25,603 nucleotides of DNA from Chara braunii (Eukaryota > Streptophyta > Charophyceae > Charales > Characeae): NCBI GenBank assembly GCA_003427395.1, contig BFEA01000128.1:1315835-1341437 (forward strand), written 5' to 3'. Under the pieces are notes generated by a model. The model searched no databases. It was given only the letters and a program-made list of their open reading frames with translations, and was not told the origin of the DNA. Position 1 is the stretch's first letter; every line of letters starts with the position of its first letter. Both the position numbers and the translations under genes were made by a program. Below, in pieces: positions 8,128 to 18,534 of the stretch.

Positions 8128-8239
8128 CGTGTGCTACTTGACTGTTCATTGTATGTGTACAGTTGGCAACCTGCATTCTATGTCGCTGACTCTCGTAGTA
8201 TGTACTTTACTACTTTGTTATAAAAAAGCTCGCCATCCC
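8128..8239 (+). repeat. Dispersed repeat unit (pair with 10259-10364)
   Basis: The block starting gcgtgtgctacttgactgtt and running through ttggcaacctgcattctatg recurs at 10259-10364 with about 90% identity and one deletion of about 6 bases. The second copy is embedded in CA/GT microsatellites, so the repeat is probably part of a small mobile or microsatellite-linked element. Confidence 0.9.
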
Positions 8240-8456
8240 TTCACATTGTTTGTGTACTTAACAGTTTAAAGGGGTTGATCTCATGGCTTGTTGTAATCAA
8301 TAGTTATGATTTTGTATTATTGTGCTGGTGTGGCAGCAGCATGTCTCACCAGATTGCGAGATGCTCTATGTTCACTCATCCGTCTGCAACGCTTTATGTG
8401 GATGGTGCCATTCTTATTGTCATGCTGTTTGCGGTTGTTTCTGCTGTCTGCTACAG

Positions 8457-8518
8457 ATACTTGCCCTTTGCGAAGATCTTAGGGTCCTTGGTAAGGGCGA
8501 GTTCAAACGGCTACTCAA
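8457..8518 (+). CDS. SPB1: Spb1/FTSJ3-like rRNA methyltransferase, exon B
   Basis: This 62-base exon starts in phase 0 after a CTACAG acceptor and encodes ILALCEDLRVLGKGEFKRLL plus two bases of a Lys codon. It ends at a GTAAGT donor. The motif LCEDLRVLGK is nearly invariant in plant and animal Spb1 proteins and identifies the gene. Joined to exon C the split Lys codon (aa + a) is restored and the sequence reads LLK-WR, as in the family. The exon lies between the Penelope-filled intron and a 2.2-kb intron. Confidence 0.93.
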
Positions 8519-9431
8519 GTAAGTTTTGTCCATTGATGCAAAAACAGTATGTTGCGAATCTATGCTCTTCTGTCCATTGATGCAAAAACTATTATGTTGC
8601 GAATCCATGCCCTGTCGTCTGTGGAAAACTAGCCCCTGGTCCAGAATTCTGACACGGTATGCGTGGTAAACTGGGCTACCTACCGGGCCACCTGGGTCGC
8701 TTTGTTTGACCGGGCTGCCTGGCTGTGCAAGCTCAAGGGAAGGGCCCAGCAACCCCCCCCTCCCCCCCCACAAAAAAAAACTGAAAAAAAACTATGTGAT
8801 GCACAATATTGAACTGAACTTCTGCCTCAGGCTCACATCAGAATTCTTTACCAACTTTAAAATGAAAAATAAAATAATAATAATTATTATTATTTATTTT
8901 TTTTCTTGGCCCGGCCGGGCAAGTTGCCCCTGGCCAATTTGGTAGCCTAGGTAGTAAGAGCTAAGCAGAAGTTCTCCACATGCTCTTTTCTTCTTTGCAT
9001 TTGCTTTGCTTGGATCACATGGGCTGTGACTCCCTCCTCTCTCTCTACATAGCACGGACTTACATTGTCCTCCTTCCCCCCCTTTATCCTCCTCCCTTGT
9101 GCTTCCTTTGCATGTTTAAATCAGTTTAACTTGATCATTCACATGTGTGCTCATCTCTTGTTGCCTGCCACACTGATTCTTCCTCCCCCTCCCTCCCTCC
9201 GGTTTCGTCTACTTTTCGCTCTTCTTGTTTCCCTGCTCGCCTTTTTTCTGCCTTTTTCAAGTATCTTCTGCGCTGTTCGGTCAAGGAGAACACAAAGGAA
9301 TTGTTAATTGCTGAAAATAAATTACATAATGGTTCCTGCACTCTGGCTAGTAGAAGCAACTGAAAGCAAATTTCGCTATTGGCAAGGTCCATGCTCAAAA
9401 CTGTGGCTGTGCATCCGTGCCATCCGTTGGG

Positions 9432-9497
9432 GCAAACGGCCCAGATGTGTGGCTAATCTTAAACCTCTGTGATTGGCCGCACATCTGGGCTGTTCGC
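9432..9497. repeat. Short inverted repeat (27-bp arms, 12-base loop)
   Basis: Arms 9432-9458 and 9471-9497 pair with only four differences, three of which allow G-U pairs in RNA. The core is gcccagatgtg. The outer bases ccatc (9420-9424) and gatgg (about 9513-9517) may extend it. It may be a tiny foldback element, and an RNA from it would form a strong hairpin. Confidence 0.8.
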
Positions 9498-9801
9498 TCT
9501 TAATAGTTCCAGATGGACCCGGTACCTTCGCAAACATACCCGCCCTAGGTTCCAAGGACGATTGACGGCCGATCGTTGTTGTTGGGGAACGGAATCCTAA
9601 ACCTGAGCCGCAATTAAAAAAAAAAAGAAAAGCAATGGTGCCAGTCATCGAAAATGTCATGTACATTTTTCGAAGTTATGCCTCCCCCACCTTTCCTGCT
9701 TTGCACTGTCTACCCCAGCCGTCCATGGCCTACTGCCTTCAGTCATCTTGCCCATACCCCAAGCTGTTCCCTCATCCTTGCACGATGGATATACACCCAC
9801 A

Positions 9802-9909
9802 CACATGCAGACATACACGGACACAGACGCATGCACACACACACACAGACACACACACACCAAAAAAAAAAAAAGAAAAAAGAAGAAGAAGAAGAAGGGA
9901 AAAAAAAAA
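9802..9909. repeat. CA-rich and A/AAG-rich simple repeats
   Basis: An imperfect cacaca tract (about 9802-9860) passes into poly-A and AAG repeats up to about 9909. It is simple sequence and the open frames across it are not genes. Confidence 0.9.
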
Positions 9910-9985
9910 GCAGCTATTGTACTGCATGTTGCTTGTTATTGAGGTGAAAGGGTTTCATTGTTGGGTTGTCTGAACTCGAGGACTT

Positions 9986-10052
9986 TCGTTGTCTGTAATA
10001 GAGTTAAATATGCTTTGATTTTGGATCTGTTCATCTGTTCTGGTGAAAATTC

Positions 10053-10139
<87 letters not shown>

Positions 10140-10140
10140 N

Positions 10141-10204
<64 letters not shown>

Positions 10205-10363
10205 GCCAATTCACCAGTGTGTGTGTGTGTGTGTGTGTGCCCGCGCGTGCGTGTGTGTGCGTGTGCTACTTGACTGTTCACTGTATGTGTACAGTTGGCA
10301 ACCTGCATTCTATGTTGCTGACTCTCGTAGTATGTGCTTTGTTATAGAAAAGCTCAAAATCCC

Positions 10364-10420
<57 letters not shown>

Positions 10421-10572
10421 GAATTTTCACCACAACATCACCTGTTCCACCCAGATGAGTAGATCCAAAATCACAGCACATTTACCTCTATGGCAGACGA
10501 TGAAGCATATACTTGAGATGAGCCAATTCACCAATGTGTGTGTGTGTGTCTGTGTGTGTGTGTGTGTGTGTG
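9986..10572. repeat. Composite repeat of CA/GT microsatellites and inverted flanks
   Basis: The order is a unit at 9986-10056 with gattttggatct and ggtgaaaattca, a (CA)n tract 10057-10201 with one ambiguous base at 10140, agccaattcacca, a GT tract 10217-10264, the dispersed unit 10259-10364, a GT tract 10369-10417, a reverse-complement copy of the first unit (about 10418-10505), and agccaattcacca again with a GT tract to 10572. The inverted flanks and repeated junctions suggest one element family that carries its own microsatellite. Confidence 0.85.
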
Positions 10573-10730
10573 CGCGAGCGCGACAATGCTGTATGCCTGT
10601 GCTCCCTAATGCCACAGGTATGCACTGTGTGTATGTATAGTATGGGAAATTGTGTGAGACGAGCATGCGTCTACCATGGTCTCGCCCTCGGCTGTGCTCC
10701 CTAAAAAACGAAAATTCAAATTTGTTGCAG

Positions 10731-10818
10731 ATGGAGGACGGCAGTGAAGAAGGACACAGAAGCCAAAAAGGATGACGAGAAGGTGACAAAGGAGGAGGCA
10801 CCAAAGCTGACAGAAGAG
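10731..10818 (+). CDS. SPB1: Spb1/FTSJ3-like rRNA methyltransferase, exon C
   Basis: The 88-base exon follows TTGTTGCAG and begins with the single base that completes the Lys codon of exon B. It encodes WRTAVKKDTEAKKDDEKVTK and then a Glu-rich stretch ending KLTEE. It ends on a codon boundary at a GTAAAT donor. In Spb1 proteins the LLKWR block is followed by such a charged linker before the Lys-rich coiled segment. The ATG at its first base opens a frame that stops after a few codons and is not a start. Confidence 0.88.
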
Positions 10819-11888
10819 GTAAATATTTATTTTTTATGCGGGCTCTTGATCAAAATGATTAGGTCTCTTCTACAGGGACATGCTCTAGGGATTTCATGAA
10901 TTTAGCTTGCATGTTGTATGTTCTTGTCTCTGCAGACATGTAGCCATTCGCTTCATTGACCTGACATTCACCGCAAGCAGAGAGGGGAGAAGGAGTTAAA
11001 TGAACAGCCTTTGAGTTCCCACTCTTCTCCTATCGACCAGCCATACTCTACTTTACGACCACTCTGTACGTGTTCCAGCCACAATCGTTACTGCTCTAGG
11101 CTGCCTGATGAAGATGCACGTGGGCCCACTCCAAGATGGTCTCTTGGGCCAGTGCCTGCGTTCTGAAACTCAATGAGCACAGCGCCTCTCCTCCACCCTC
11201 AGCTAAACAAAAACTCGAATGACATGAATGCTACCGATTCCGAGCCCCCTCACTGCCGCACTGGTGGTGCTCAGAAGCTCCAGCTATTTTGGCGGTGCAG
11301 TTCATGGAGCAGCTGCTAAAGGTAATCAGTGTAATCGCTGGTCTCAGAGCAAGTGCCCTCATGCCACTGCTGGACTGGCCATTTAGGTGGCCTCTCTCTT
11401 ACTGATCTGTATTTCGCACCAAGGGCTGATGTCAGGTAAGAAAACATAGAATGAAGGGAAAAGCACCCTCTATGAACAAGGTAGAGGTACGGAGAAATGT
11501 GTACGTATGATATTTGCAACCTCACAGTCTGCACTGCTGTGCGCTGAGCAGCACCTCTCTGTGCACCACGCCGAGCCGCACCACACAGGGTCCCGAGCGG
11601 TGTGGTGCAGTCCGTCCCCGTGACGTGCGCGTCTGCATGTGGCACAGAGCCATGCTGAACAGTTTTTTTCTTTTTTTCTCTTTTTTCAGTTCTGAAGGGG
11701 GGGAGTAAGGTTGGGTGCCACACAGAGACCATGTGTGGTCAGAAAAGATTTTAAAATTGCGAAGTGCACAGTAGAAGTAAAAGAAAAAAAAAGGGGAAAA
11801 AAAGAAGTCACAAACAACTAACAAATATCACAAGATCTGACTGTTGCATGCTTTGCTGGGGCAGGAAAGGTTGTGGGGTCGCCACATT

Positions 11889-12490
11889 TCGGAACATGGA
11901 GGCACAGGCCTGGGGCAGGCGAGACAGTGGTGTTTCAGGGCTGTCACAACTGTCTCATGTGTGCCCGATGGCTAAATACATGGCAATCAAATCATAAGAT
12001 GAGATCATGAAAAGCATACCACCTGTCACGCCTGTCCCATCCCCAGTTGGCTCTCGGAACATTGTGGGACAGGCCTGGGGCAGACGAGACAGTGGTGCTT
12101 CAGGGCTGTCCCAACTGTCTCAGGTGTGCCCCACCTGTCTCGCCTGTCCCATCCCCAGTTGGCTCTGTGATTCTGTCCCAGCTTGGATTATGGTGGGACA
12201 GGCCTGGGAACGACCGGACAGTGCTGTTTCAGCCCCACTTGGCCTGTCTATCCGACTTGGTTAGTCTGTCATTGTCTGTGATAACGCGATTCTTTCATTT
12301 GTCGGAACATGGTGGACCAGGCCTGGAACCGGTGGGACAGTGCTGTTTCAGGCTTGTCCCAACTGTGTCAGACCTGGCTCAATTGTCCTGCCTGTTCCAT
12401 GCCCACTTGGCTAGTCTGTCATTGTCTGCGATTATGCCCACTTCAGAACATGGTGGGACAGGCCTGGGACTGGGAGGGGAATGCTGTTTC
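11889..12490 (+). repeat. Degenerate minisatellite, about five units
   Basis: Units begin with variants of 'ggaacatggtgggacaggcctggg' at about 11890, 12055, 12184, 12303 and 12444. They continue with 'gacagtgctgtttcagg' and 'ctgtcccaactgtctca'. Spacing varies from about 120 to 165 bases because the middle differs between units. The fifth unit runs into the polypurine-rich region. Open frames across it are by-products of the repeat. Confidence 0.88.
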
Positions 12491-12572
12491 AGGACTGCCT
12501 TTTCTGGCTTTCCAGAAGGGATGAGGAGAGAGGAGGAGAAAGTAGAGCTACGAGACGACGATGAGGAGAAGA

Positions 12573-12797
12573 GATGCATGCCATTGTCGAGAAAAAAATG
12601 CAATTTGCCGCCATTACAATGTCACGGAGGAGGAGAGAGGAGGACAGGATGAGGCGGAGGTGGGAACATGGAAGAGAGGACTGAGGAGGAGAACTGCAAG
12701 AGGACAAGGAGAGATGCATGCCATTGCCTTTCCCGGCTTTGTGGAAGACCCAAAAAGAAAAATCCATTGCCATGTCACCGAGTTCGGTGAGCGGAGG
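12573..12797 (+). repeat. Core repeat copies 1-2 in GA-rich sequence
   Basis: Two copies, at 12573-12630 and 12711-12797, start agatgcatgccattg and end in a block like tgccatgtcaccgagttc. They are set in GGA-rich sequence. Further copies of the same core lie at 14171-15315 and 16499-16672. Confidence 0.8.
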
Positions 12798-12835
12798 TGT
12801 TACATGCTGCGCCTGCACACGAGGGCCATTTTCCA

Positions 12836-13075
12836 GGCCCTGCGTCCTTCAGGCTAAAAGCCTGAAATTCAGGCTTAAAGCCTGAAAACCAGGGCCTACA
12901 GGCCCTGTGACTGTTCATACCGAAAGCCTGAAAACAGGGGCCTACAGTCCCTGTGTCGTTTCAGACTAAAAATGGCAACAGCCTTTTTAGCCTGAAACGA
13001 AGGGCCATTTTCGGTCTGAAACTCAGGCACCGAACCAGGGTTTCGGGAACAGGCTATTCTTAGCCTGTTCCCACG
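12836..13075. repeat. Cluster of short stem-loops
   Basis: At least five inverted repeats follow each other. They are TTCAGGCTAAAAGCCTGAA (12848-12866), TTCAGGCTTAAAGCCTGAA (12868-12886), CAGGGCC-TACA-GGCCCTG (12890-12907), ACAGGG...CCCTGT (about 12933-12954), and a longer one from cgtttcag (about 12957) to ctgaaacg (about 12999). The motifs 'cctgaaa' and 'agggcc' recur on both strands. I know no family for it. Confidence 0.8.
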
Positions 13076-14064
13076 CCAGCCTCAAGCAACTGCTGCAGCG
13101 CTAGCCCCTGGCACACTTCGGCATTGGTAAGAGCAGCCTCCTCGGCCTGGCTCGCCCTTCAGGCAGGCCGAGGTAGTACATAGGGACTTCCCATGCACTT
13201 CACGGGTAGGCAGGAGGCAGTAGTCTTCAGGATTCGGCCGTAGCACTCTGGAGGGAGCGCTGCAGGGAGTAGTAGCAGCGTTAGCCTTTAGTCTTCAGCG
13301 CTGGGCGCAGTAGGTAGCTGTAGTCTCCAGTGCTGGGCGCCATAGCTAGGATAGCACTAGAGAGAGAGAGAGAGAGATTGGGCGGAGGCCTTGGGTACCT
13401 ACCTGCAGCGCCGTTGCTCCAGCTTCGTCTTCGAGGTACCTGCAGCACAGCGCCAACATCACAGGTTAGTATCTGGCTCGTAACAGAGAGAGAGATTTCT
13501 TCTTCTTCCTCTTCTCAGTCCACCATCTCCCTCTCACCCTCTCATCATCTGACTTCACTGCATCTGCAGACTACGAGAGAAGAGAGAAAGAGCTTGGTGA
13601 CATTGGATCCAGACTCGACTTTTGGACTTCAGACATGGCAACGAGGGATTATTTGGGACTCGTGACAAAGACATGGTAGTGACGACATTCCCATCTCTCT
13701 CCCTCCTTTCGTCTGATCCCCTCCTCTTCGTCTGTGTATGTCTGGACCTGGCGCTTCCAGCGCCAGGCTCCTTCACACCTTGTGATGGATACGATGTATG
13801 TTTGGTCTGCATTCAAACATTGATTGGGCTAGTCATTAGCGTTCTAGCTTTCTGCTTCGCTATCTTGCACTACGTGAAGGAGGTCAGTCCCGTTCAGGTG
13901 AGGACTTGTATCAAAATCTTCCTCTGCGCTATTCAGCACCCTTTTGTATGTATGGGAATGCACATTGCTTGTTGAGATTCTACTCGCACTGCATTGTCCA
14001 TTCAGTCCTTTTTATCACCTTGCGGATCCTCGGTTTCTATGTACATCGCCCAACTGGGCATGTA

Positions 14065-15430
14065 ACAGAGGAGAGAGGAGGACAAGGAGGCGGAAAAGGA
14101 GGAAGGGCAGGGGGAGGAGGAAATGTGCAAGTGAGGAGAGAGGAAACTTACATGAGAACGATGAGTAGGAGAGATGCATGCCATTGCCTTTCCTGGTTTG
14201 TAGACGACGGAAAAAAGATGTCACGATTTGCCACCATTGCAATGTCACGGAGTTCAATAAGAGGAGTGACGAGGACATGAGGGTACGAGGAGGAGGAGAG
14301 GTGCATGCTATTGTCTTTCCTGGCTTTGTAGAAGAGAAAAAGTAAAAAATTGTAATTTGCAGCCGTTGCCATGTCACCGAGTTCCATGAGAGGAGGAGAG
14401 AGGAGCGGGAGATAAGAGGAGGAGGAGGAGGATGAGAGGGGAGAGGAGGAAGAGGAGGGGGAAGGGGGGATGAGGATGATGAGGAGAGGAAAGAAGAGGT
14501 GGGGAGATGGAGGAGAGGAGAAAGGAGGAGAAAATATGGAGAAGAGACGAGGAGAAAAGATGAAGGAGAAGAGAGAGGAGGAGAAGAGAGAGGAGGAGGA
14601 GGAAGAGGCAAGGAATAGGAGGACACACTTCCGAAAAGAAAACAAAAACGAAGAACACGGTTTGCAGCAATTGCTATGCCTGAGTGTCACCGACTTTAAA
14701 AAGAAGAAGGGAGAGGAGGAGGAGGAGGAGCGGAAGGAGAGATGAAGGAGAGGAGAGAGGAGGACATGGCAACGATGAGGAGGAGGAGAGGAGATGGAGA
14801 GGAGAGAGGAGGAGGAGGGGACAAAGAGGAGGAGGACAGATGCCCACTTCCGGGGAAAAAAATAAAATAAAAAAATTTCCAATTTGCAGCTATTGCTATC
14901 TCATCGACTTGAATAAGAGGAGGAGAGAGGAGGAAGAGGAGGACGGGAGATGAGGGAGAGGAGAGACGAGGAGGACGAGAAGACGAGGAGGGATGGAGGG
15001 GAGGAGAGAGGTGGAGGAGGAGACAAGAAGTAGGGGGACGGATGCACACTTCCAAAAGAAAGGAAAAAAGAACATCACGATTTGTGGCCATATCTTACTC
15101 ACACCAACAAGGGGAGGAGATCAGAGGAAGAGGAGAGGGGAGAGGAGGGGGAGGGCTGGACAAAGATGATCATGACGGGGAAAGATGTAGGGGAGGAGAA
15201 CGGGGGATGAGACAACGAGTAGGAGGACAGATGCATGCTTTAGAAAGAAAAGAAAAGAAAAAAACCGAAACTTTGTGATTGTGGCCACTGCTATCTCACC
15301 GGCCTCAATAAGAGGAGGAGAGAGGAGGAGGAGAGGAGGAAAAATGGAGGAGAGGAGAGAGAAAGACAGGACAGCAATGAGGACGATGAGAGAGATGGAG
15401 CAGAGGAGGAGGAGGAGGAGCAGACAAGGA
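14065..15430 (+). repeat. Long polypurine (GGA/GAG) region with six core repeats
   Basis: The plus strand is almost all purine over about 1.3 kb, broken by six related cores at 14171-14265, 14300-14393, 14621-14697, 14837-14920, 15040-15115 and 15229-15315. Each core has 'gatgcatgc' or 'gatgcacactt', an A-rich stretch, 'atttgc.gccattgc', 'atgtcaccga' or 'atctcaccga', and 'cttcaataagagg'. The open frames of up to 244 codons over this region encode Ser/Leu/Pro or Arg/Glu runs and are composition artefacts. Confidence 0.85.
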
Positions 15431-16498
15431 GTATGAGGACAGGTGTGCAAGGAACATGAATGTGGACGAAGCAAAGAAATCCCATTTGCAAATCACACTG
15501 AAGTCTGAGTAGTCGAAGCAAGAGCAGATAACACATTGGAACCAAGCAACCATCCATTTGAGAACGATACAGCAAAAGTCGTGAGTCAATGTCCAAGCCC
15601 AATCGGGCAACACCAACAACATAACCCGAAGTAGCCCTCTCTCTTGAATGGCGCCAGGCGCCCTATCTACTCTACCGCCTATCCTACAACTACAGTCATG
15701 GAAGCAACCAGACAACTTGACGACCAGCCAGTGATGACGTCAACACCAATGCCGACCTCCTCTTCCACCAGGTACGTCACTCTCTCTTGTCCCTCACTCT
15801 CCCTTGTTATCCCACACAGCGCCCTTCACCTCCCGAAGAACCACCTTCGCCCTCACCTCCTCCAGCGCCCTCGTCCAGCCTGGCTATGTCTGCCAGCGCC
15901 CTGCGCCCAGGCTGCGCCCTACCGCTTAGCGCCAGCCTGCCTTCTCTCAGCCTAGCGCAGCACAGCACACTCGCAAACGCAACAGCGTGCCGGCCTTGCT
16001 CGAATGGCCAAGATGCCTGCCCACTCGCCCGCTCTGCCTATATGCCAGTGTTGCGTGTGGGCGGCCTCCCTTGAGCCTGCGCCTGGGCCCCAGTACCTGC
16101 ACCAGGCCCAATGCGGTTGGGGCCCACATAATACAGTTGGGCCTCTTTCATCAAGGCCTGCGTCCAGATTCAGATAGTGGACCGGTTTCCCATTGGCATT
16201 TTCGGCCTCTATGTCCAGCATGCAATGTCGGCTTCACGATTATGCGCCCAGGGCCTAACCAATTCTGGGGTCCTGGTCCTTCTGCAATTGCAGATTGCAG
16301 AGATCTGGTACTCAGTGCACTCCAACCAACTGGCGTGCGGCAACTGTATGGACCCCACTTCGTGAAATGTTGAACAAAAGGGGCTCTCGTTGATTTGCTG
16401 GCCCGCCTTCACTTAGGGCGGGCACGAGGCTTGCTGGGGGCCTTAGCCCAGAACATGTACATCACGGCAAGGCCCCTTTGAGGGCTCAATCCTCACAG

Positions 16499-16672
16499 AT
16501 GGATGCTTCCGACAAAAAAAAAAAAGAACACCGCAAATTTGCGGCCACTGTTATCTCACCCACTTCAACAGGAGTGGAGAGGAGGAGGGGAGGAGGAGAT
16601 GCTTCTGAAAAAAAAGAACACCGCGAATTTGCGGCCACTGCTATCTCACCCACTTCAACAGGAGTGGAGAGG
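16499..16672 (+). repeat. Core repeat copies 9-10 as a tandem pair
   Basis: Copies at 16499-16572 and 16598-16672 share 'aatttgcggccactg' and 'tatctcacccacttcaaca' and are about 95% identical over their common part. Both are followed by GGA-rich sequence. They are the closest pair of the dispersed core family seen at 12573-15315. Confidence 0.88.
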
Positions 16673-17263
16673 AGGAGGGGGAGGAGGAGGACGACGACGA
16701 CGAGGATGAGGAGAAGGAGGTGAGCCGGAGGGTGGATGAGAGATGTTGGTGGACTTGTTGGAAACTCACATGTGGATGGGGATGGAGCTCCTCCATGCAC
16801 GGTTCCAGGTGCTCCGGGGCTGCTTCGAGGGCTTAGGTGTGTTGTCGATGGACTTGGCACTGTGGAGTATGTCGAATAGGAAGCAGAGGACGTCGAGGGT
16901 GCAGGGGCAGCTGCTTGGAAGAACACCAACAAGAAAGAGCTCAGCCCGACCCATTTTTTTTCACTTTTCGAAATTTGTAGTGTTAATGGTCCATACCAAT
17001 TTTTTGTTTCGTCCCCACGCATTCTCACTAGGGGGCGGGGATTGTGTTGCTTTGAGAGACTTTCCACTTCTTTTTTGGGAGGGGAAGACTGGTTGAATGT
17101 GAGGGGCGGACTGCCCGAAGGTGCGCCGCGCAGGTCATTGGCAGCGCAGGTTCACTGAGCTTTTGTGCCGGACATCCGCAAACGCGCCCTTGGTAGACAC
17201 CCCCTGAATAGTGCAGACGAGCAAGCCTCTAAGGGTCAAGTGGAGTATTCCTGGGAACCATCA

Positions 17264-17329
17264 CGCAAACCTGAGGGACAACTTACGTAAACCTGAGGGA
17301 CGACTTACGTAAACCTGAGGGACAAGCTA
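17264..17329 (+). repeat. 22-bp tandem repeat, three units
   Basis: Units start at 17264, 17286 and 17308 with cg(c/t)aaacctgagggac(a/g)a. A partial fourth unit follows. It lies within the 7.6-kb Spb1 intron. Confidence 0.93.
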
Positions 17330-17532
17330 CTAAACCTCCCTAGGAGTTACAGTCAAAGAGCAATGTCCTAAATGTTTCCTTTCGGCCATTAAAAATTTGG
17401 CATGCTCTTCAATCAAAAACTGACACCTACTGTTTGTTCTGATCAAGGGTTGCAGAACACACATTGTTATCCACAATGCAGGTTTCAAAAACACCATGTT
17501 TCAACCCGTGCAACTGAGACTCGTTCAAAAAA

Positions 17533-17622
17533 CACTTGTTAATGTTTCAGTAGTAGTTTCCAGAAGGATGCTTAGAGCACTTGTTAACGTTTCAGTAGTA
17601 GTTTTCTGAAGGATGCTTAGAG
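17533..17622 (+). repeat. 45-bp tandem duplication
   Basis: Units 17533-17577 and 17578-17622 share cacttgttaa(t/c)gtttcagtag and ggatgcttagagc with three or four differences. Confidence 0.92.
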
Positions 17623-18407
17623 CGCATACTGCTGATCTGCATTTGCCTTAGGCATTGGGCTGGTTCTGCAATGTGCTGTGTCACCGTCTTTTGGATATGT
17701 GCATCACGCGTAGTTTGGATGCTAGGTTAGAAAGGAGGACATTTGAATGAGCAGTATGGAATTTTGCTGCTCTGCTAGCTCTCACTCTGTATGTGCCTGC
17801 CTCATGCAAGTCGGGAAACTCTCTGAGATTTGTTTTGCCTAGTGAGATGTAATGATTAGTCAACTGTCGTGTTGTCCTGAGTCTTGCAACTTGGAAAACT
17901 TTCGGAATGTTTGTTTTGCCTTGTGTTATGTTACTATGAACTGTATGAATCGGAGTCCCTTTCTTCAGCGTGAGGTTGTATGTTTGATCTCGTAAGGCAG
18001 GTTTTCTTGTTGTTGGTGAGCCCGTCATCGCTCTTCTGGTTCTGCACTGACATGGTTTTGAACTGGGGTCCTCTAAGATAGCTTTGTCAGTCTTCTCCTG
18101 TCTCACACCGCTTGAAGCTTGAGGACAGGCAGCAGGTTTGTCTTTCCTCAGGAGCTTGTGTTTTGCCTCTCCCGTGGAACTTCTGTTTTTCCTTTTATAA
18201 AATTTGGCCAGTGAGTGTGTCTTGTCCATGAGACGACTGATGGGATACGTTTTTGTTCTCGCTGCAAGCTTGGCTTACCGCCTTTGGATTCCCCAGTTGA
18301 GTTCAAGTGTGAAATGAACTGTTGCTGCCGTAGTGCTTGTTATCTTGAATGCATGCATGCATGCATGTGTAACTTGCTGGATGTATGCTTTCATTGTTGG
18401 CCTATAG

Positions 18408-18509
18408 GAACATGAGATCGTTGTATTGAAGGAGATGGAGGAAATGAAGGAGCTTATGGACACGAAGAAACGGAAGGCAAAGAAGAAACTGGCAAAGCAG
18501 CGCCAAAAG
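18408..18509 (+). CDS. SPB1: Spb1/FTSJ3-like rRNA methyltransferase, exon D
   Basis: The exon follows CCTATAG in phase 0 and encodes 34 residues, with VLKEMEEMKELMDTKKRKAK and then KKLAKQRQK. It ends on a codon boundary at a GTTGGA donor. The pattern 'I..E.EEL...M..KKKR.KK.LAKRR.K' is characteristic of the Spb1 coiled, Lys-rich middle segment in plants. The donor is weaker than the others but the phase fits the next exon. Confidence 0.9.
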
Positions 18510-18534
18510 GTTGGATGGATGCTTGCTTAGTTTA

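Larger units (their letters stand above)
1957..8456 (+). other. Spb1 intron of 6.5 kb filled with retroelement sequence
   Basis: The intron runs from a GTGAGC donor to a CTACAG acceptor. Nearly all of 1980-7930 is Penelope-like element sequence, starting within about 25 bases of the donor. Positions 7927-8456 hold no recognisable gene apart from a repeat unit at 8128-8239 that recurs at 10259-10364. Confidence 0.8.
8519..10730 (+). other. Spb1 intron of 2.2 kb
   Basis: The intron runs from GTAAGT to TTGCAG. From 8640 to 8950 there is a GC-rich stretch with poly-C and poly-A runs and the short complementary ends gggctacc and ggtagcc. From 8950 to 9430 nothing is recognisable. A hairpin lies at 9432-9497 and a composite CA/GT repeat from about 9986 to 10572. 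Confidence 0.8.
10819..18407 (+). other. Spb1 intron of 7.6 kb
   Basis: The intron runs from GTAAAT to CTATAG. The stretch 10850-11880 has no gene I recognise. The rest holds a minisatellite, a stem-loop cluster, GA-rich arrays and small tandem repeats, listed separately. Between them, 13080-14060 and 15316-16498 carry scattered short repeats (for example gctgggcgc twice around 13300-13350) and no supported gene. A 182-codon minus-strand open frame at 17681-18229 is not recognisable. Confidence 0.75.

Noticed and set aside
11100-11125. The CTGATGAAG at about 11103 as another hammerhead core
   Set aside because: No paired stem II or GAAAC box follows it.
13622-13975. 117-codon plus-strand frame with a hydrophobic segment (LIGLVISVLAFCFAILHYV) and a GTGAGG donor-like site after it
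   Set aside because: No homology recognised and no acceptor or start context that stands out. It is kept only as a possible exon to test with RNA data.
14015-15091. Large minus-strand open frames (up to 244 codons) over the polypurine region
   Set aside because: The product is nearly all Ser, Leu and Pro from TCC/CTC repeats. The open length is a composition effect.
15640-15790. The block with tggcgccaggcgcc followed by an ATG frame as an LTR-retrotransposon primer-binding site and gag start
   Set aside because: No LTR pair, no gag or pol motif and only a short palindromic similarity to primer-binding sites.
16486-17067. 193-codon minus-strand frame rich in Ser, Pro and Thr
   Set aside because: Half of it is the reverse of the core repeats and GGA tract. 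The rest has no recognisable domain.
17681-18229. 182-codon minus-strand open frame in the Spb1 intron
   Set aside because: It has no recognisable motif and lies inside an intron on the opposite strand. One open frame of this length is expected by chance about once in a few windows of this size. It also overlaps a degenerate internal repeat (about 17805-17940).
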